DNA of 45,952 nt from Treponema sp. UBA1233 (GTDB taxonomy: Bacteria > Spirochaetota > Spirochaetia > Treponematales > Treponemataceae): positions 41,775-87,726 of the forward strand of contig DBWR01000011.1 of the NCBI GenBank assembly GCA_002309305.1. The letters are read 5' to 3'. The notes under the pieces were generated by a model that had not been told where the DNA came from, ran no database searches, and was given only the letters and a program-made list of their open reading frames with translations. The number at the start of each line of letters is the position of its first letter. Within the stretch, counting starts at the first letter, position 1. Of this stretch, positions 1 through 8,956 are shown in pieces. Made by a program: the position numbers and the translations under genes.

Positions 1-291
1 GAACAGTTTGCTGGTGAAGAAGCTGTCTGGAAAAATGGAAAGGCACTTTACGGCATGAATTACATGGGACGTGTTTTGGGAAAATCATTCAGCGGTAATT
101 TCCTAAAAGATGCTCTAAGGCATGCGGACAAGAAAATGCCATACCGGGGACCTGAATACTACGAGGACGGCGAATACATTTACAAATGCAACGTTAACGG
201 AGATTTCACATGGTTCCAGGGATATGAGGAAATCTTCTGGAAAACGGAAAAAGTCTACGAATGTTATTTCCACGGCGGAATATTAAAATAG
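1..291 (+). CDS. DUF5680-like protein, 5' end outside window
   Basis: The reading frame is open from base 1 and ends at TAG 289-291, so the start lies upstream. The 96 visible residues begin EQFAGEEAVWKNGKALYGMN and continue with MGRVLGKSF. That pattern resembles the DUF5680 domain, which is often found alone or behind an XRE-type helix-turn-helix. No catalytic motif is recognisable and no function is claimed. The middle is rich in Tyr and acidic residues (GPEYYEDGEYIY), consistent with a small soluble alpha/beta domain. The family call is from memory of the motif. The internal ATG at 55 is not the likely start because the conserved residues lie upstream of it. Confidence 0.6.
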   Translation, partial: EQFAGEEAVWKNGKALYGMNYMGRVLGKSFSGNFLKDALRHADKKMPYRGPEYYEDGEYIYKCNVNGDFTWFQGYEEIFWKTEKVYECYFHGGILK

Positions 292-358
292 AAAAAAATT
301 TGAATAAAGGCTTTTGTTTCTCCAAAAAATCTGCTATTCTTTACATAGAGTAGATTTT

Positions 359-1243
359 ATGAAGAAGATTTTTATTTCAGTATTTCTGGTTTTTGCAGCA
401 TCATTTTTTGTCTTTGCTTACGGAGATAAAAAAATCGATATATGGGATGGGATTCAAATTGAATTACCAAGCGGCCGTCCCGTGAACATGTTTCTTTTCA
501 AAGCGGATACAGACAGTTCCAGTGGTCCAACACCGGCAGTCATCATATTGCCTGGTGGAAGCTATCATCACCACGGAATGTACAACGAGGGAAAACGTGT
601 GGCCAAATGGTTCAACAGCAAGGGCTTCAATGCCTTTGTACTAAGATACAGGGTAAGTGCGGCAGGTTACCATTATCCTGCGATGATGGAAGACGTGCAG
701 AGGGCCATTCAGCTTGTGCGCGAAGGTGCTTCCGAATACAACATCGATCCAAACAAACTCGGTTTGATTGGTTTTTCTGCGGGAGGTCATCTTGCGGCAT
801 GGCAGGCAGAATTTTGCAATAGGACAAACTTCCTCTCTGATCTTGGGATTACTGTAAAAGTTTCGCTTGAACCGAACTGGGTTTGCCCGGTTTATCCTGT
901 TGTGTCAATGCAGGACGACATCTATCATGCATGGTCAAGGTGGAGCCTGCTCAGGACCAAAAAACCTACACAAGAACAAAAGGACATGCTTTCCCTGGAA
1001 TTACAGGTGCCGGATAAAATGCCACCCGTATATCTTGTTGCATGCCACGATGACAAAGTTGTAAAATTCGAAAACAGTCAGAGGCTGTACAATGCGATAA
1101 AGGCAAAAGGCCATGACATTACCTTTGCGGAATACGAAAAAGGCGGTCACGGATTTGGAATGAACAACAACAAATTCCTAAAGCGCACACATTGGAACGA
1201 AGACCTGTATAATTGGATTGTGGAAAAAGGATTTGCAAAATAG
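359..1243 (+). CDS. Secreted alpha/beta-hydrolase, acetyl-esterase-like
   Basis: This is a 294-residue protein with a signal peptide (MKKIFISVFLVFAASFFVFA). The fold is the esterase/lipase type: oxyanion region ILPGGSYHHHG, nucleophile Ser140 in GFSAGGH, an Asp in ACHDDKVV and a His near the C-terminus in GGHGFG. Such proteins deacetylate sugars or xylan or cleave small esters; the substrate is not visible here. I chose ATG 359 rather than the TTG at 314 because it begins the signal peptide. An extended -10-like TGCTATTCT lies at 332-340. The stop is only 3 bp before the downstream acyltransferase start, so the two are probably co-transcribed. Either xylan ester removal or processing of an exported lipid ester would fit. 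Confidence 0.75.
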   Translation: MKKIFISVFLVFAASFFVFAYGDKKIDIWDGIQIELPSGRPVNMFLFKADTDSSSGPTPAVIILPGGSYHHHGMYNEGKRVAKWFNSKGFNAFVLRYRVSAAGYHYPAMMEDVQRAIQLVREGASEYNIDPNKLGLIGFSAGGHLAAWQAEFCNRTNFLSDLGITVKVSLEPNWVCPVYPVVSMQDDIYHAWSRWSLLRTKKPTQEQKDMLSLELQVPDKMPPVYLVACHDDKVVKFENSQRLYNAIKAKGHDITFAEYEKGGHGFGMNNNKFLKRTHWNEDLYNWIVEKGFAK

Positions 1244-1246
1244 ACC

Positions 1247-1900
1247 ATGAAAAAAAACCGCGTTTTGTCATTCAAATATTTCATTTACGATTTCCTTCAC
1301 ATTTTTACGTTTCTGCCCGGATTCATCTGGTGGAGACCCAAGCATTTGTATGAAAGTGAGGCGGCAAAAAAGAAAATAAAGGGCGGCGGAATTTTGATTT
1401 CCAACCATCTGGGATTTACCGATCCTGTTTTCTTGATGTACGGCTTTTGGTACAGGCGGCTTCATTTTGTTGCCCTCAAGGTTTTCTTTAACACTCCGTT
1501 TAAACGCTTTTTGTTCCGGCAGTTCCAGTGCATTCCAATCGACAGGGAAAACATGAGCATGGACACTTTCCGCGAGATTGTGGGACATCTTAAAAATGAC
1601 GAGGTAGTTGCCATCTTCCCGGAAGGCAGGATCAACACCACCAAAGAGGAAATTCAACCGTTAAAGTCCGGCATGATTCTTATGGCAATGCAGAGCGGAA
1701 AACCAATTTACCCTGTGTACATTCAAAAGAAAAAAGGCATACGCTACCGTCTGCTTGTTGTTGTGGGAGAACCAATCTACGTTCAGCAGGAAGGCGGCAT
1801 GAACCTCAAAGGGATTGAAAACACAACGGAGAAACTGTATAATAAGGAAATCTGTCTGAAAAGAATTGCAGATTCCTATTATGAAAAAAAGTCAAAATAA
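1247..1900 (+). CDS. PlsC-type lysophospholipid acyltransferase
   Basis: This 217-residue protein belongs to the PlsC/LPLAT family, which transfers an acyl group from acyl-ACP or acyl-CoA to a glycerolipid or similar acceptor at the inner membrane. The catalytic NHxxxxD motif is NHLGFTD at residues 53-59, and the acceptor-binding FPEGRI is at 124-129. A hydrophobic patch (FIYDFLHIFTFLPGFIWW) near residues 10-27 could hold it to the membrane. It starts 3 bp after the hydrolase stop. Next door are an acyl-AMP ligase and an ACP, so its donor may be the dedicated ACP rather than the housekeeping one. Aryl-polyene and related clusters carry acyltransferases of this type. Confidence 0.85.
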   Translation: MKKNRVLSFKYFIYDFLHIFTFLPGFIWWRPKHLYESEAAKKKIKGGGILISNHLGFTDPVFLMYGFWYRRLHFVALKVFFNTPFKRFLFRQFQCIPIDRENMSMDTFREIVGHLKNDEVVAIFPEGRINTTKEEIQPLKSGMILMAMQSGKPIYPVYIQKKKGIRYRLLVVVGEPIYVQQEGGMNLKGIENTTEKLYNKEICLKRIADSYYEKKSK

Positions 1901-1930
1901 TAATACTAACTTTTTTTTATGGAGTAAATT

Positions 1931-3451
1931 ATGCCGGTTACAACAGACGAAGTTTTTAAAAAATACACTGATGAAAAAACATTTTCCAAAATTGTAAATT
2001 TTGCTTCCGTTTCCGAAATGTGGGAACACAGCCTCAAAGAGTATTCCGATTTGAATGCAATCTGCTATGACGGAGTGCATTACACCTACAAGAAAGTAGA
2101 AGAAGATGCTGCTTCCCTCAGGGCGGTATTAAAAAACAGCGGAGCCGAAAACGGAGAGCGCATCGGCCTCTTGTGCTCCAACTCCTACGACTTTGTAAAG
2201 GCTTTTGTCGCAATAACAACAGGCGGATATTCAGCGGCAATTCTTCCGCCACATTTGGATCAAAATGCAATATTCGGCTGCTCAATGCTTTTGGGGCTCA
2301 AACGCATTGTTGCAGAACCTGTTCTTGCAGAAAAAACCGAGCTTGCAAAATCAAAGGGAAAGACTGTCATTTCCACACAGGAGTCTTCATCAGAATCACT
2401 TCCTCCAGTTCAGGTAAAAGGCGACAGTGAATGTGTGCTCATGTTCACCGGTGGAACTACAGGAAAGAGCAAGGCCGCAATTTTGACCAACCAGGCGGTC
2501 ATGCAGGGAACGGTAAACGGATGCTATGGATATAAAGACGTATTCAATCAAAAATACATTCTGGCACTTCCGCTTTCCCACGTATTCGGTTTGATAAGGA
2601 ACCTGACCACGACACTGTATACCGGAAGCGAAATCCTCATCTGCAAAAACAACAAGGACATGTTCAAGGACATAGCAATGTTTGGACCGACAGTCTTTGT
2701 CGCAGTTCCAGGTCTGATTGAGTTGGGATTAAAGCTTTCAAATCAAATGAAGACAAATCTTTTTGGTCCCGCCATGAAATACATCATTGCAGGTGCCGCA
2801 ACAGTCTCTCCATATCTTGTTGAAGAATGCAAGAAGCTGGGCATCTCACTTTTGCCTGGCTATGGCCTTACAGAAACCGCAAATCTTGTTTCAGGAAATC
2901 CCGACAGTGCGGAAAACCCGGAGTCAGTGGGATTCTTCTTCCCCAACCAGGAATACCGCATCGAAAACGGAGAGCTCTGGCTTAAGGGCAACAACCTCTT
3001 TTCCGGTTATGCCGCCGCAGATCCCCAGGAAAATGAAATTGCATTCCAGGACGGATGGTTTAAGACGGGAGATTTGGTTCGTGTTGACGAAAAGGGCTAC
3101 CTCTACATCACAGGCCGCACAAAGGAAATCATCGTTCTGCCAACAGGAGAAAACATTTCACCTGCAGAACTTGAAACTAAATTCAACGAGCTGCCCTTCA
3201 TTCAGGACTCACAGGTATTTGAAGATGTTGATGAAAGCGGAAACCATTATCTGTCTCTTGAAGTTCTGCCACGTCCAAGTGAACTGGCAAAAATTGCTGA
3301 CGAAGACAAGACCGCATTTATTACCAAAGAACTTGAAGAAGTCAATATGGCGCTTCCTTCTTTCCAGAGGGTTTCTAAAATCGTCATCCGTGATACAGAC
3401 TTTGAGCGTACCCCAAGCATGAAAATCAAGAGGTACAAGAAATGCAACTAA
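1931..3451 (+). CDS. Acyl-AMP ligase (ANL superfamily)
   Basis: This 506-residue adenylate-forming enzyme activates a carboxylic acid as acyl-AMP and hands it to a thiol. The A3 phosphate loop is FTGGTTGKSK (residues 172-181). A5 is GYGLTETANL. The hinge region is GWFKTGDLVRVDEKGYLYITGR. The C-terminal catalytic lysine is K498 in the TPSMKIKR segment. The small C-terminal subdomain is intact. The gene overlaps the next one, an ACP, by 10 bp, so that ACP is the probable acceptor and CoA is less likely. The start ATG 1931 follows a TGGAG ribosome site after a 30-bp gap. The acid substrate (fatty or aryl) cannot be read from the sequence. Confidence 0.88.
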   Translation: MPVTTDEVFKKYTDEKTFSKIVNFASVSEMWEHSLKEYSDLNAICYDGVHYTYKKVEEDAASLRAVLKNSGAENGERIGLLCSNSYDFVKAFVAITTGGYSAAILPPHLDQNAIFGCSMLLGLKRIVAEPVLAEKTELAKSKGKTVISTQESSSESLPPVQVKGDSECVLMFTGGTTGKSKAAILTNQAVMQGTVNGCYGYKDVFNQKYILALPLSHVFGLIRNLTTTLYTGSEILICKNNKDMFKDIAMFGPTVFVAVPGLIELGLKLSNQMKTNLFGPAMKYIIAGAATVSPYLVEECKKLGISLLPGYGLTETANLVSGNPDSAENPESVGFFFPNQEYRIENGELWLKGNNLFSGYAAADPQENEIAFQDGWFKTGDLVRVDEKGYLYITGRTKEIIVLPTGENISPAELETKFNELPFIQDSQVFEDVDESGNHYLSLEVLPRPSELAKIADEDKTAFITKELEEVNMALPSFQRVSKIVIRDTDFERTPSMKIKRYKKCN

Positions 3452-3699
3452 GCCGTGACGAAATCATCGCCAAGCTCAGGACGATACTGATCAATGCAGA
3501 TGAAAAGTATGCTGCAATGGCTGATAAAATCGATGTCGGTTCTTCCCTTGCAAATGATTTGGGTTTGACTTCCATTGGAATGCTGTATCTCGTAATCGTA
3601 ATAGAAAACACTTTTTCCATTCAGTTTGAAAATGTGGGAATAGATGATTTCAAGACCTTTGGCGATATGGTTGACTACATCGAATCCAAACAAAAGTGA
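3442..3699 (+). CDS. Acyl carrier protein
   Basis: An 85-residue acyl carrier protein. The phosphopantetheine attachment site is Ser44 in DLGLTSIGML, and the helices around it have normal ACP spacing. The C-terminal part (FKTFGDMVDYIES) is the usual helix IV. It overlaps the acyl-AMP ligase by 10 bp (3442-3451), a sign of translational coupling and of a ligase-carrier pair. A dedicated ACP beside a ligase, acyltransferase and MMPL exporter points to a specialised lipid or polyketide-like product. A phosphopantetheinyl transferase is not in the window. Confidence 0.9.
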   Translation: MQLSRDEIIAKLRTILINADEKYAAMADKIDVGSSLANDLGLTSIGMLYLVIVIENTFSIQFENVGIDDFKTFGDMVDYIESKQK

Positions 3700-3753
3700 C
3701 ATGGTTCTGTAAAAGAATTAAAATGGTGGCAGCATGAATCAGGAGAAGCATAG

Positions 3754-4905
3754 ATGAAAAAATTCATGAAAATCCTCATGATTCTGTTGTCCGTCATTTA
3801 CCCTGTCATTGTTTTTGTATTCCTTTATTTTCTTAAAACGCCTGTCCGAGTACTTTCAATTTTCATAATCATTGTTGCGGCTGGAATATTCCTGACCTTT
3901 ACTTCACGAAACAAAGATGCAAAAAAGACTTCGGTAGACATCAAGCAGATTATCACGCCGATATTGCTTCTTACCGCAGGATTGCTTTGCTTTTTGACCA
4001 ATAAGATTTTCTTCCTTAAGCTATACTCTGTTTTCCTTAGCGCGATTTTTCTTGGGCTTTTTGGCAGCACACTTTTCTTTGAACCTACGATGATTTTCCG
4101 TTTTGCAACACTTGCAGACAAATCAATTATAGGTTCAACTTGCGAGAATGAAGTTCGTAAATATTGCCGTGTAGTTACAATAATATGGTGCCTTTTTTTC
4201 ATCATGAACGGAACAATCTCTACCCTTACGGCATTTTCCCAGGACATATTCCATATCACGGAAGAACAGGCCGATAAAGTCTGGACAATTTATAACGGTT
4301 GCCTTTCCTATGTGCTAATGGGATTATTGTTTGCAGGAGAATATCTTGTACGGATTAATTACGACAGCCACTTAATCAAGGCAGTTCCAGTTTCCAAAAT
4401 TAATCAAAACTCACGAAAAGAAAGTCATGTTCTGTGTGTGGATTGCAACAGTAAAAGCAAAAAGACTTGGGGTGATTTTCTAAACGAAACAGAATGTTAC
4501 AGAAAGAAGTTTAATAATTTGCCTGAAGATAAAATAGTATTGTCCCCAGCGAATCAATGGACTTTGCTTACCGCTTTGTGTGCTGCAATACAATGCAAAA
4601 AAACTCCGGTTTTAGATTTTGAAAATGCAAATTCATTGCCATCCATCCAGTCCGAAAAACGCAGCCAGCCAATTCCGGAAATACAAGGCCAGGATGCAAT
4701 CATAGAAATACATCATGACGGAAACACAAATCAAATTTCACTTTCTGCACTTGAAGATAAAATCGATTCGATAATTCAGGCGGAAGGGAAAAAACTGCTT
4801 ATGCAAAAAAAACCTTTTACTATAAATCAAAACGAACCTGAACAATACCTCACAGATTTACTTTTGCATTTTACACTGGGCAAAAAATTTTTCACGGAGT
4901 TATAG
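3754..4905 (+). CDS. COG4648-like membrane protein with a soluble tail resembling a decayed ANL N-domain
   Basis: This 383-residue protein has about six hydrophobic segments in residues 1-200 and a soluble half after that. The membrane half resembles the COG4648 proteins that sit beside acyl-AMP ligases in aryl-polyene-type clusters. The soluble half (about 215-383) looks like the N-terminal part of an adenylate-forming enzyme: FLNETECYRKKFNNLP, then VLSPANQWTLLTALCAAIQC, then IIEIHHDGNTNQIS where an A3 loop (TSGSTGxP type) would fall. The key Ser/Gly/Lys residues of that loop are replaced, so catalysis is unlikely. AGGAGA precedes ATG 3754 by about 8 bases. Its stop abuts the exporter start at 4906. 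The membrane assignment is firm; the family and decayed-domain calls are inference. Confidence 0.65.
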   Translation: MKKFMKILMILLSVIYPVIVFVFLYFLKTPVRVLSIFIIIVAAGIFLTFTSRNKDAKKTSVDIKQIITPILLLTAGLLCFLTNKIFFLKLYSVFLSAIFLGLFGSTLFFEPTMIFRFATLADKSIIGSTCENEVRKYCRVVTIIWCLFFIMNGTISTLTAFSQDIFHITEEQADKVWTIYNGCLSYVLMGLLFAGEYLVRINYDSHLIKAVPVSKINQNSRKESHVLCVDCNSKSKKTWGDFLNETECYRKKFNNLPEDKIVLSPANQWTLLTALCAAIQCKKTPVLDFENANSLPSIQSEKRSQPIPEIQGQDAIIEIHHDGNTNQISLSALEDKIDSIIQAEGKKLLMQKKPFTINQNEPEQYLTDLLLHFTLGKKFFTEL

Positions 4906-7284
4906 ATGAAAGAATTGAATTCTTTACATAACAGTAAAAATTCACGCTTCGTGATTCTGTGGCTTATATTCCATATGCTGATGCTTGTCATGTTCTTGGG
5001 GCGTCTCTTTACAAACCACGGGCAGATAACTCTGGATGCAGATTTGTTCAACATTACGCCAAGATCAATCGACTCCGAGCCGTTAAAGAAGGCAGATGAG
5101 AAACTTACAGAGGCAACAGGAAACAATGCATTTATTCTTGTGGCAAATCCAGACTTTGAAAAGGCAAAGTCCACAGCAGAAACCGTATGTGAAAAACTGA
5201 ATGGCAGCGATAACTTTATTTCGATTGCACTTTACAACGATACAAACTCCTATTCTGAAATTGGAGACTTTCTTTTTAAATACCGCTGGAACCTGCTGGA
5301 TGATAAATCCATCGACATGATAAACGGAGAAAATGGGCCGGAGCTTTTTTCCCAGGAAGCATTAGCAAAAGTGTTTGGTCTTTTTACGCTCACTTCACTT
5401 GATAACCTGTCTGAAGATCCCTTCATGCTAACAGAATGTGCAATGGAAAACTACCTCATGGCATTACAGAATTCCGGAACTGCTATGATGCTAAAGGACG
5501 GAATGCTTGTATCAGAGCAGGACGGCATCTGGTATGTTTTGATACGCTGCCTATTGAGCAAAAAGGGTGGAGCAATGGCAAGCAGGAACAACGGCATAAA
5601 TGAAATATATTCAGTTTGCACTCCTCTAGAAAACGACGAAACAAAATTCATATATTCAGGAACACCATACCATTCCAGTGACAGTTCTGCAAAAGCATCA
5701 AAAGAAATAACTTTGATTTCTATTGTTTCTTTTCTTGCGGTCTTGCTCATGCTGATTTTAGTATTCAGGACTCCAGTTCCCATTTTGTTTTCACTTGCTT
5801 CAATTGGAATCTCAGTTGGAACCGCATTCATATTCACACTTGCCGTTTTTGACAAGCTGATGATTCTGACCCTTGTATTCGGAACTTCACTAATCGGCTC
5901 GGGCATCGACTACAGCCTGCATTATTTTGTTCACTGGGCAGGTAACCCTGATCTTGAAAGCGGAGGAAAAATCAGGAAACACCTCTTAAGCGGTTTGACC
6001 ATGGCAATTGTATCCAGCGGTCTCTGCTATGCCGTCTTAATCTTTGCACCGTTTGAACTTTTAAAGCAGATTTCAGTTTTTTCTTTGGTGGGTTTAACAA
6101 GTTCATTCCTTACGACAATATGCATCTATCCTGTGATTCCCCTCCCGAAACGCCAAAGGACTTTACCAATAAAATCTCTTTATGAAAATACAAATAAAGC
6201 AAACAGGAAAAAGTTCATTCCGATTAGTGTAATAGCAGGAATGGCTGTTTTTTCCATCTGTGCAATTCTCTTTAACCTAAATCACGTTGGAATAGAAAAT
6301 GACATTTCAAAATATTACACCATGGAAGGCAGGCTCTTGCAGGATGAAGTCAAGGCCGCACAAATCCTTCAGTACAGTCCAACAGGATGGTTTGTGATTT
6401 CCGGTGATGATGAAAATCAAGTTTTGAAAAATGAAGAAGAGTTCCGTAAAGCACTCAAGACAAAAGATGAACTTGCAGGTAAATATTTAAGCACTACACT
6501 TTTTGTACCATCGGTTGAACATCAGAAAAAATCACGGGCAACATGTGAAAAACTTTTGCAAAGGGCAGAAGAGCAGTATGAATTCCTTGGAATCGAAGTT
6601 GAAGAAGCGGGAAAATTAAGGCAAGCTTTTTACGATTCAAGCAACGACTTCATCTCTTTTGAAAATGGAACTGTTCCCGAAATACTTGCTGAATCCATTT
6701 CGACGGTTTATCTTGGCGAAATAAACGGAAAGTGTTACAGCGTTCTTGTTCCCAGCATGACCCTGGATGAAAAACTTTTGTCCGGCATTGCACAAGATAA
6801 TGAAAACGTTTCGTTCATCAGCAAGAGGTCTGACATCAGTTCATCATTGGACAAGCTTACAAAGCTGGTTTTATATTTCTTTGTGGGAACCTATGCACTG
6901 ATCTTTATAATCCTTACAATTGTCTACTCATGGAAGCGGGCTTTAAAAATCATTTCTGTACCGCTTTTGATCATACTTGTAACATCTGCCGTATTTGCCA
7001 TCTTAAAAACAAAACTGGAATTCTTTTCTGTCACCGGAATGATTCTTGTCTTTGGTCTCGGCCTGGATTATGTGATTTACATCATCGAAAACGAAAAAAA
7101 GCAGGACAGCAAAACCGCAAAGCTGGAGCCATTTACTATCGCACTTTCCTTTGCAACTACATTGATTTCTTTTGGAGCACTTGCACTCTCTTCATTTAAA
7201 CCGGTACACCTGATCGGACTTTCAATTTCGATTGGTCTTGCAACAGCATTCATAAGTTCATGGTGTTACGGCAGGAAAGAATAA
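4906..7284 (+). CDS. MMPL/RND-family exporter
   Basis: This 792-residue protein has the RND layout: one N-terminal helix, a large external loop (about 40-260), a helix bundle (about 265-415, including FTLAVFDKLMILTLVFGTSLIGSG), a second external loop (about 450-645) and a second bundle (about 650-790). The GSGIDYSLHYFVHW and GLGLDYVIYIIEN segments are the paired Asp-containing TM4-like motifs expected for proton-driven transport. The family is the predicted exporter group COG4258, whose aryl-polyene and hopanoid relatives move lipid-like molecules across the inner membrane. It starts immediately after the upstream stop. Its TAA (7282-7284) touches the stop of the opposing glycosyltransferase at 7285. 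Confidence 0.85.
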   Translation: MKELNSLHNSKNSRFVILWLIFHMLMLVMFLGRLFTNHGQITLDADLFNITPRSIDSEPLKKADEKLTEATGNNAFILVANPDFEKAKSTAETVCEKLNGSDNFISIALYNDTNSYSEIGDFLFKYRWNLLDDKSIDMINGENGPELFSQEALAKVFGLFTLTSLDNLSEDPFMLTECAMENYLMALQNSGTAMMLKDGMLVSEQDGIWYVLIRCLLSKKGGAMASRNNGINEIYSVCTPLENDETKFIYSGTPYHSSDSSAKASKEITLISIVSFLAVLLMLILVFRTPVPILFSLASIGISVGTAFIFTLAVFDKLMILTLVFGTSLIGSGIDYSLHYFVHWAGNPDLESGGKIRKHLLSGLTMAIVSSGLCYAVLIFAPFELLKQISVFSLVGLTSSFLTTICIYPVIPLPKRQRTLPIKSLYENTNKANRKKFIPISVIAGMAVFSICAILFNLNHVGIENDISKYYTMEGRLLQDEVKAAQILQYSPTGWFVISGDDENQVLKNEEEFRKALKTKDELAGKYLSTTLFVPSVEHQKKSRATCEKLLQRAEEQYEFLGIEVEEAGKLRQAFYDSSNDFISFENGTVPEILAESISTVYLGEINGKCYSVLVPSMTLDEKLLSGIAQDNENVSFISKRSDISSSLDKLTKLVLYFFVGTYALIFIILTIVYSWKRALKIISVPLLIILVTSAVFAILKTKLEFFSVTGMILVFGLGLDYVIYIIENEKKQDSKTAKLEPFTIALSFATTLISFGALALSSFKPVHLIGLSISIGLATAFISSWCYGRKE

Positions 7285-8016
7285 TTATTTTTTAAAGAGC
7301 AATATAAAGGCTGAGCGAAAAAAACCCATGGAACGATAAATTTTTAACGTGTCCTTGATTGGCCTGAAATGTGTGGCATGATTTTTTTCTGAATCATAAA
7401 TCGTCTGAATCGGAACTTCTACTATCTCAATAGAAGAATCCAAAGCAAGAGTGAGCATTTTTATTTCAAACTCAAAGCGGTTGAATTTTATGTTAAGGCA
7501 GTCAGACATCAGCTGTCTGGGAATTCCACGGAGGCCTGTCTGCGTGTCCATCATGTTCTTTCCGTAAATGTGACGGATGATTTTGTTTGTGTTCATGTTG
7601 CCGATGATGCTAGCTTTTGGAATCCCTGGCAAAGTAAAATCGCGGCTTCCCATAACCAGGCTTTGCGGATTTGAAATCAATGCCTTAATGCATTTTTCCA
7701 TGCACTCTGGGGAATGCTGTCCGTCTGAATCTGCCGTGACACAACCGATGAGATTGGGATAGTTTTCAAGACAATACTTAAAGGCCGTTTTGATTGCGGC
7801 CCCCTTTCCCATATTAGTCTTGTGCTGAATGACTGTGGCTCCCAGGTCTTTGACTGAATCAAAAATAGCCTGATATTCTTGTCCACTTCCATCATCAATA
7901 ACGATTACAGGGTTCAAGTTTTTCTGAATAAGGTTTTCTATCAGTTTTGGAAGATTTTCATTCGGTTCGTAGGCGGGAATTATAATCGCTATATCGTTAT
8001 TACTCAAATCACTCAT
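7285..8016 (-). CDS. Family 2 glycosyltransferase, polyprenol-phosphate type
   Basis: This 243-residue GT-A enzyme resembles dolichol/polyprenol-phosphate mannosyl- or glucosyltransferases. The nucleotide-sugar site is visible as IIIPAYEPNENL, VIDDGS and the metal-binding ADSDGQH. KTNMGKGAAIKTAF is a hallmark of the DPM-like group, and TGLRGIPR follows at the acceptor side. The last 30 residues are mildly hydrophobic without a clear TM helix. I chose ATG 8016 over TTG 8022: it makes the ATGA overlap with the upstream hydrolase stop and has AAGGA at good distance. Glycosyltransferases of this class occur in aryl-polyene clusters, so it may glycosylate the lipid of the facing operon. That is inference. 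Confidence 0.85.
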   Translation of the reverse strand: MSDLSNNDIAIIIPAYEPNENLPKLIENLIQKNLNPVIVIDDGSGQEYQAIFDSVKDLGATVIQHKTNMGKGAAIKTAFKYCLENYPNLIGCVTADSDGQHSPECMEKCIKALISNPQSLVMGSRDFTLPGIPKASIIGNMNTNKIIRHIYGKNMMDTQTGLRGIPRQLMSDCLNIKFNRFEFEIKMLTLALDSSIEIVEVPIQTIYDSEKNHATHFRPIKDTLKIYRSMGFFRSAFILLFKK

Positions 8017-8954
8017 GAACAAAATTCCTTGAGGAAGTTGCAGATGGACTCATCGTACTTTTGCTTGTTGTTTATGCGGATGTGTGAGTGCCTTCCCTTG
8101 TCAAACCATACGATTTGTTTTGGCGCAGTACATGCATCATATACCCTCTGGGCTTCTTCCGGTAAAGAAAAGCGGTCTTCCTTGCTGTACAAAAAGAGTA
8201 TCGGTTTTTTATATGCGGCAATTCTGTTAATAGGACCGTCGTGGAATGCGTCTGCGTGAGAATGCTTTTTTATCAGTGACATGACGATAAGTGTTGTTGG
8301 AAACTTTGGATATTTTCCTTCGACAAGATGATTGTGGAACGAATCCCTGAAAGTGGTAAACATTCCGTCTGCAACAAGTCCTTGGAAATAATCCGGACAG
8401 CTTTTATCCACCATAGCATAGAGGGCTGTTGCGGAACCAATACAGATTCCGTGGCAGATTATTGAACGGTTTTTCTTTTCGTCGTGCAGGAATTTTCCCC
8501 ATGCAAGTACATCCACCCATTCAGTATATCCAACATTGTTGTATTTGCCTTCTGAAAGTCCGTGACAGCGGTTGTCCACCAAAAGTAGGTTGTAGCCCAT
8601 CTGGCGATAGGGTTCTGCAAAATAGCAGCTGTAAAGACAACTCTCGCTTCTTCCTGACAGTATGATTACAGCCTTGCTGCAGCCAAAATCAAAATACCAT
8701 CCTGCAAGTTTGAATCCGTCGCTTTGTATAAAAACTTCCTCGCGATATGAGGCGTACTGTTCCCCCCATTTTTCGCCTTCTTCAAACATGGTAACCTGTT
8801 CAGCATCTTTTGTTTCCGAACACTTTCGACCCCATTTTTCCTTTTTGGTCCTGACAAGAAGTACACGGTAAACAATGAATGGAGGCAGAATCAAACCGAC
8901 AACCAAGTTTATGAAAAGGAAAATTCCAAGGGCAATCAGAAGTGCTTTTACCAT
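8013..8954 (-). CDS. Membrane-anchored alpha/beta-hydrolase with Cys nucleophile
   Basis: This 313-residue protein has one N-terminal TM helix (residues 4-30) and a cytoplasmic alpha/beta-hydrolase domain. The nucleophile elbow reads HGICIGSATAL with Cys171 where relatives have Ser (G-x-S-x-G). The codon is TGT (reverse of 8442-8444). The acid is in YSKEDRF and the His in GRHSHIRI. A Cys nucleophile is known in dienelactone hydrolase, so activity is possible but the chemistry may differ. An ATG at 8954 is likely; a TTG at 8960 would overlap the FakA stop. Its position between the FakA kinase and the glycosyltransferase suggests acyl-ester or thioester work on a membrane lipid. Confidence 0.75.
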   Translation of the reverse strand: MVKALLIALGIFLFINLVVGLILPPFIVYRVLLVRTKKEKWGRKCSETKDAEQVTMFEEGEKWGEQYASYREEVFIQSDGFKLAGWYFDFGCSKAVIILSGRSESCLYSCYFAEPYRQMGYNLLLVDNRCHGLSEGKYNNVGYTEWVDVLAWGKFLHDEKKNRSIICHGICIGSATALYAMVDKSCPDYFQGLVADGMFTTFRDSFHNHLVEGKYPKFPTTLIVMSLIKKHSHADAFHDGPINRIAAYKKPILFLYSKEDRFSLPEEAQRVYDACTAPKQIVWFDKGRHSHIRINNKQKYDESICNFLKEFCS

Positions 8955-8956
8955 AA

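Noticed and set aside
314..358. N-terminal extension of the first hydrolase from TTG 314
   Set aside because: It would place 15 residues before a normal signal peptide, and it overlaps the likely promoter.
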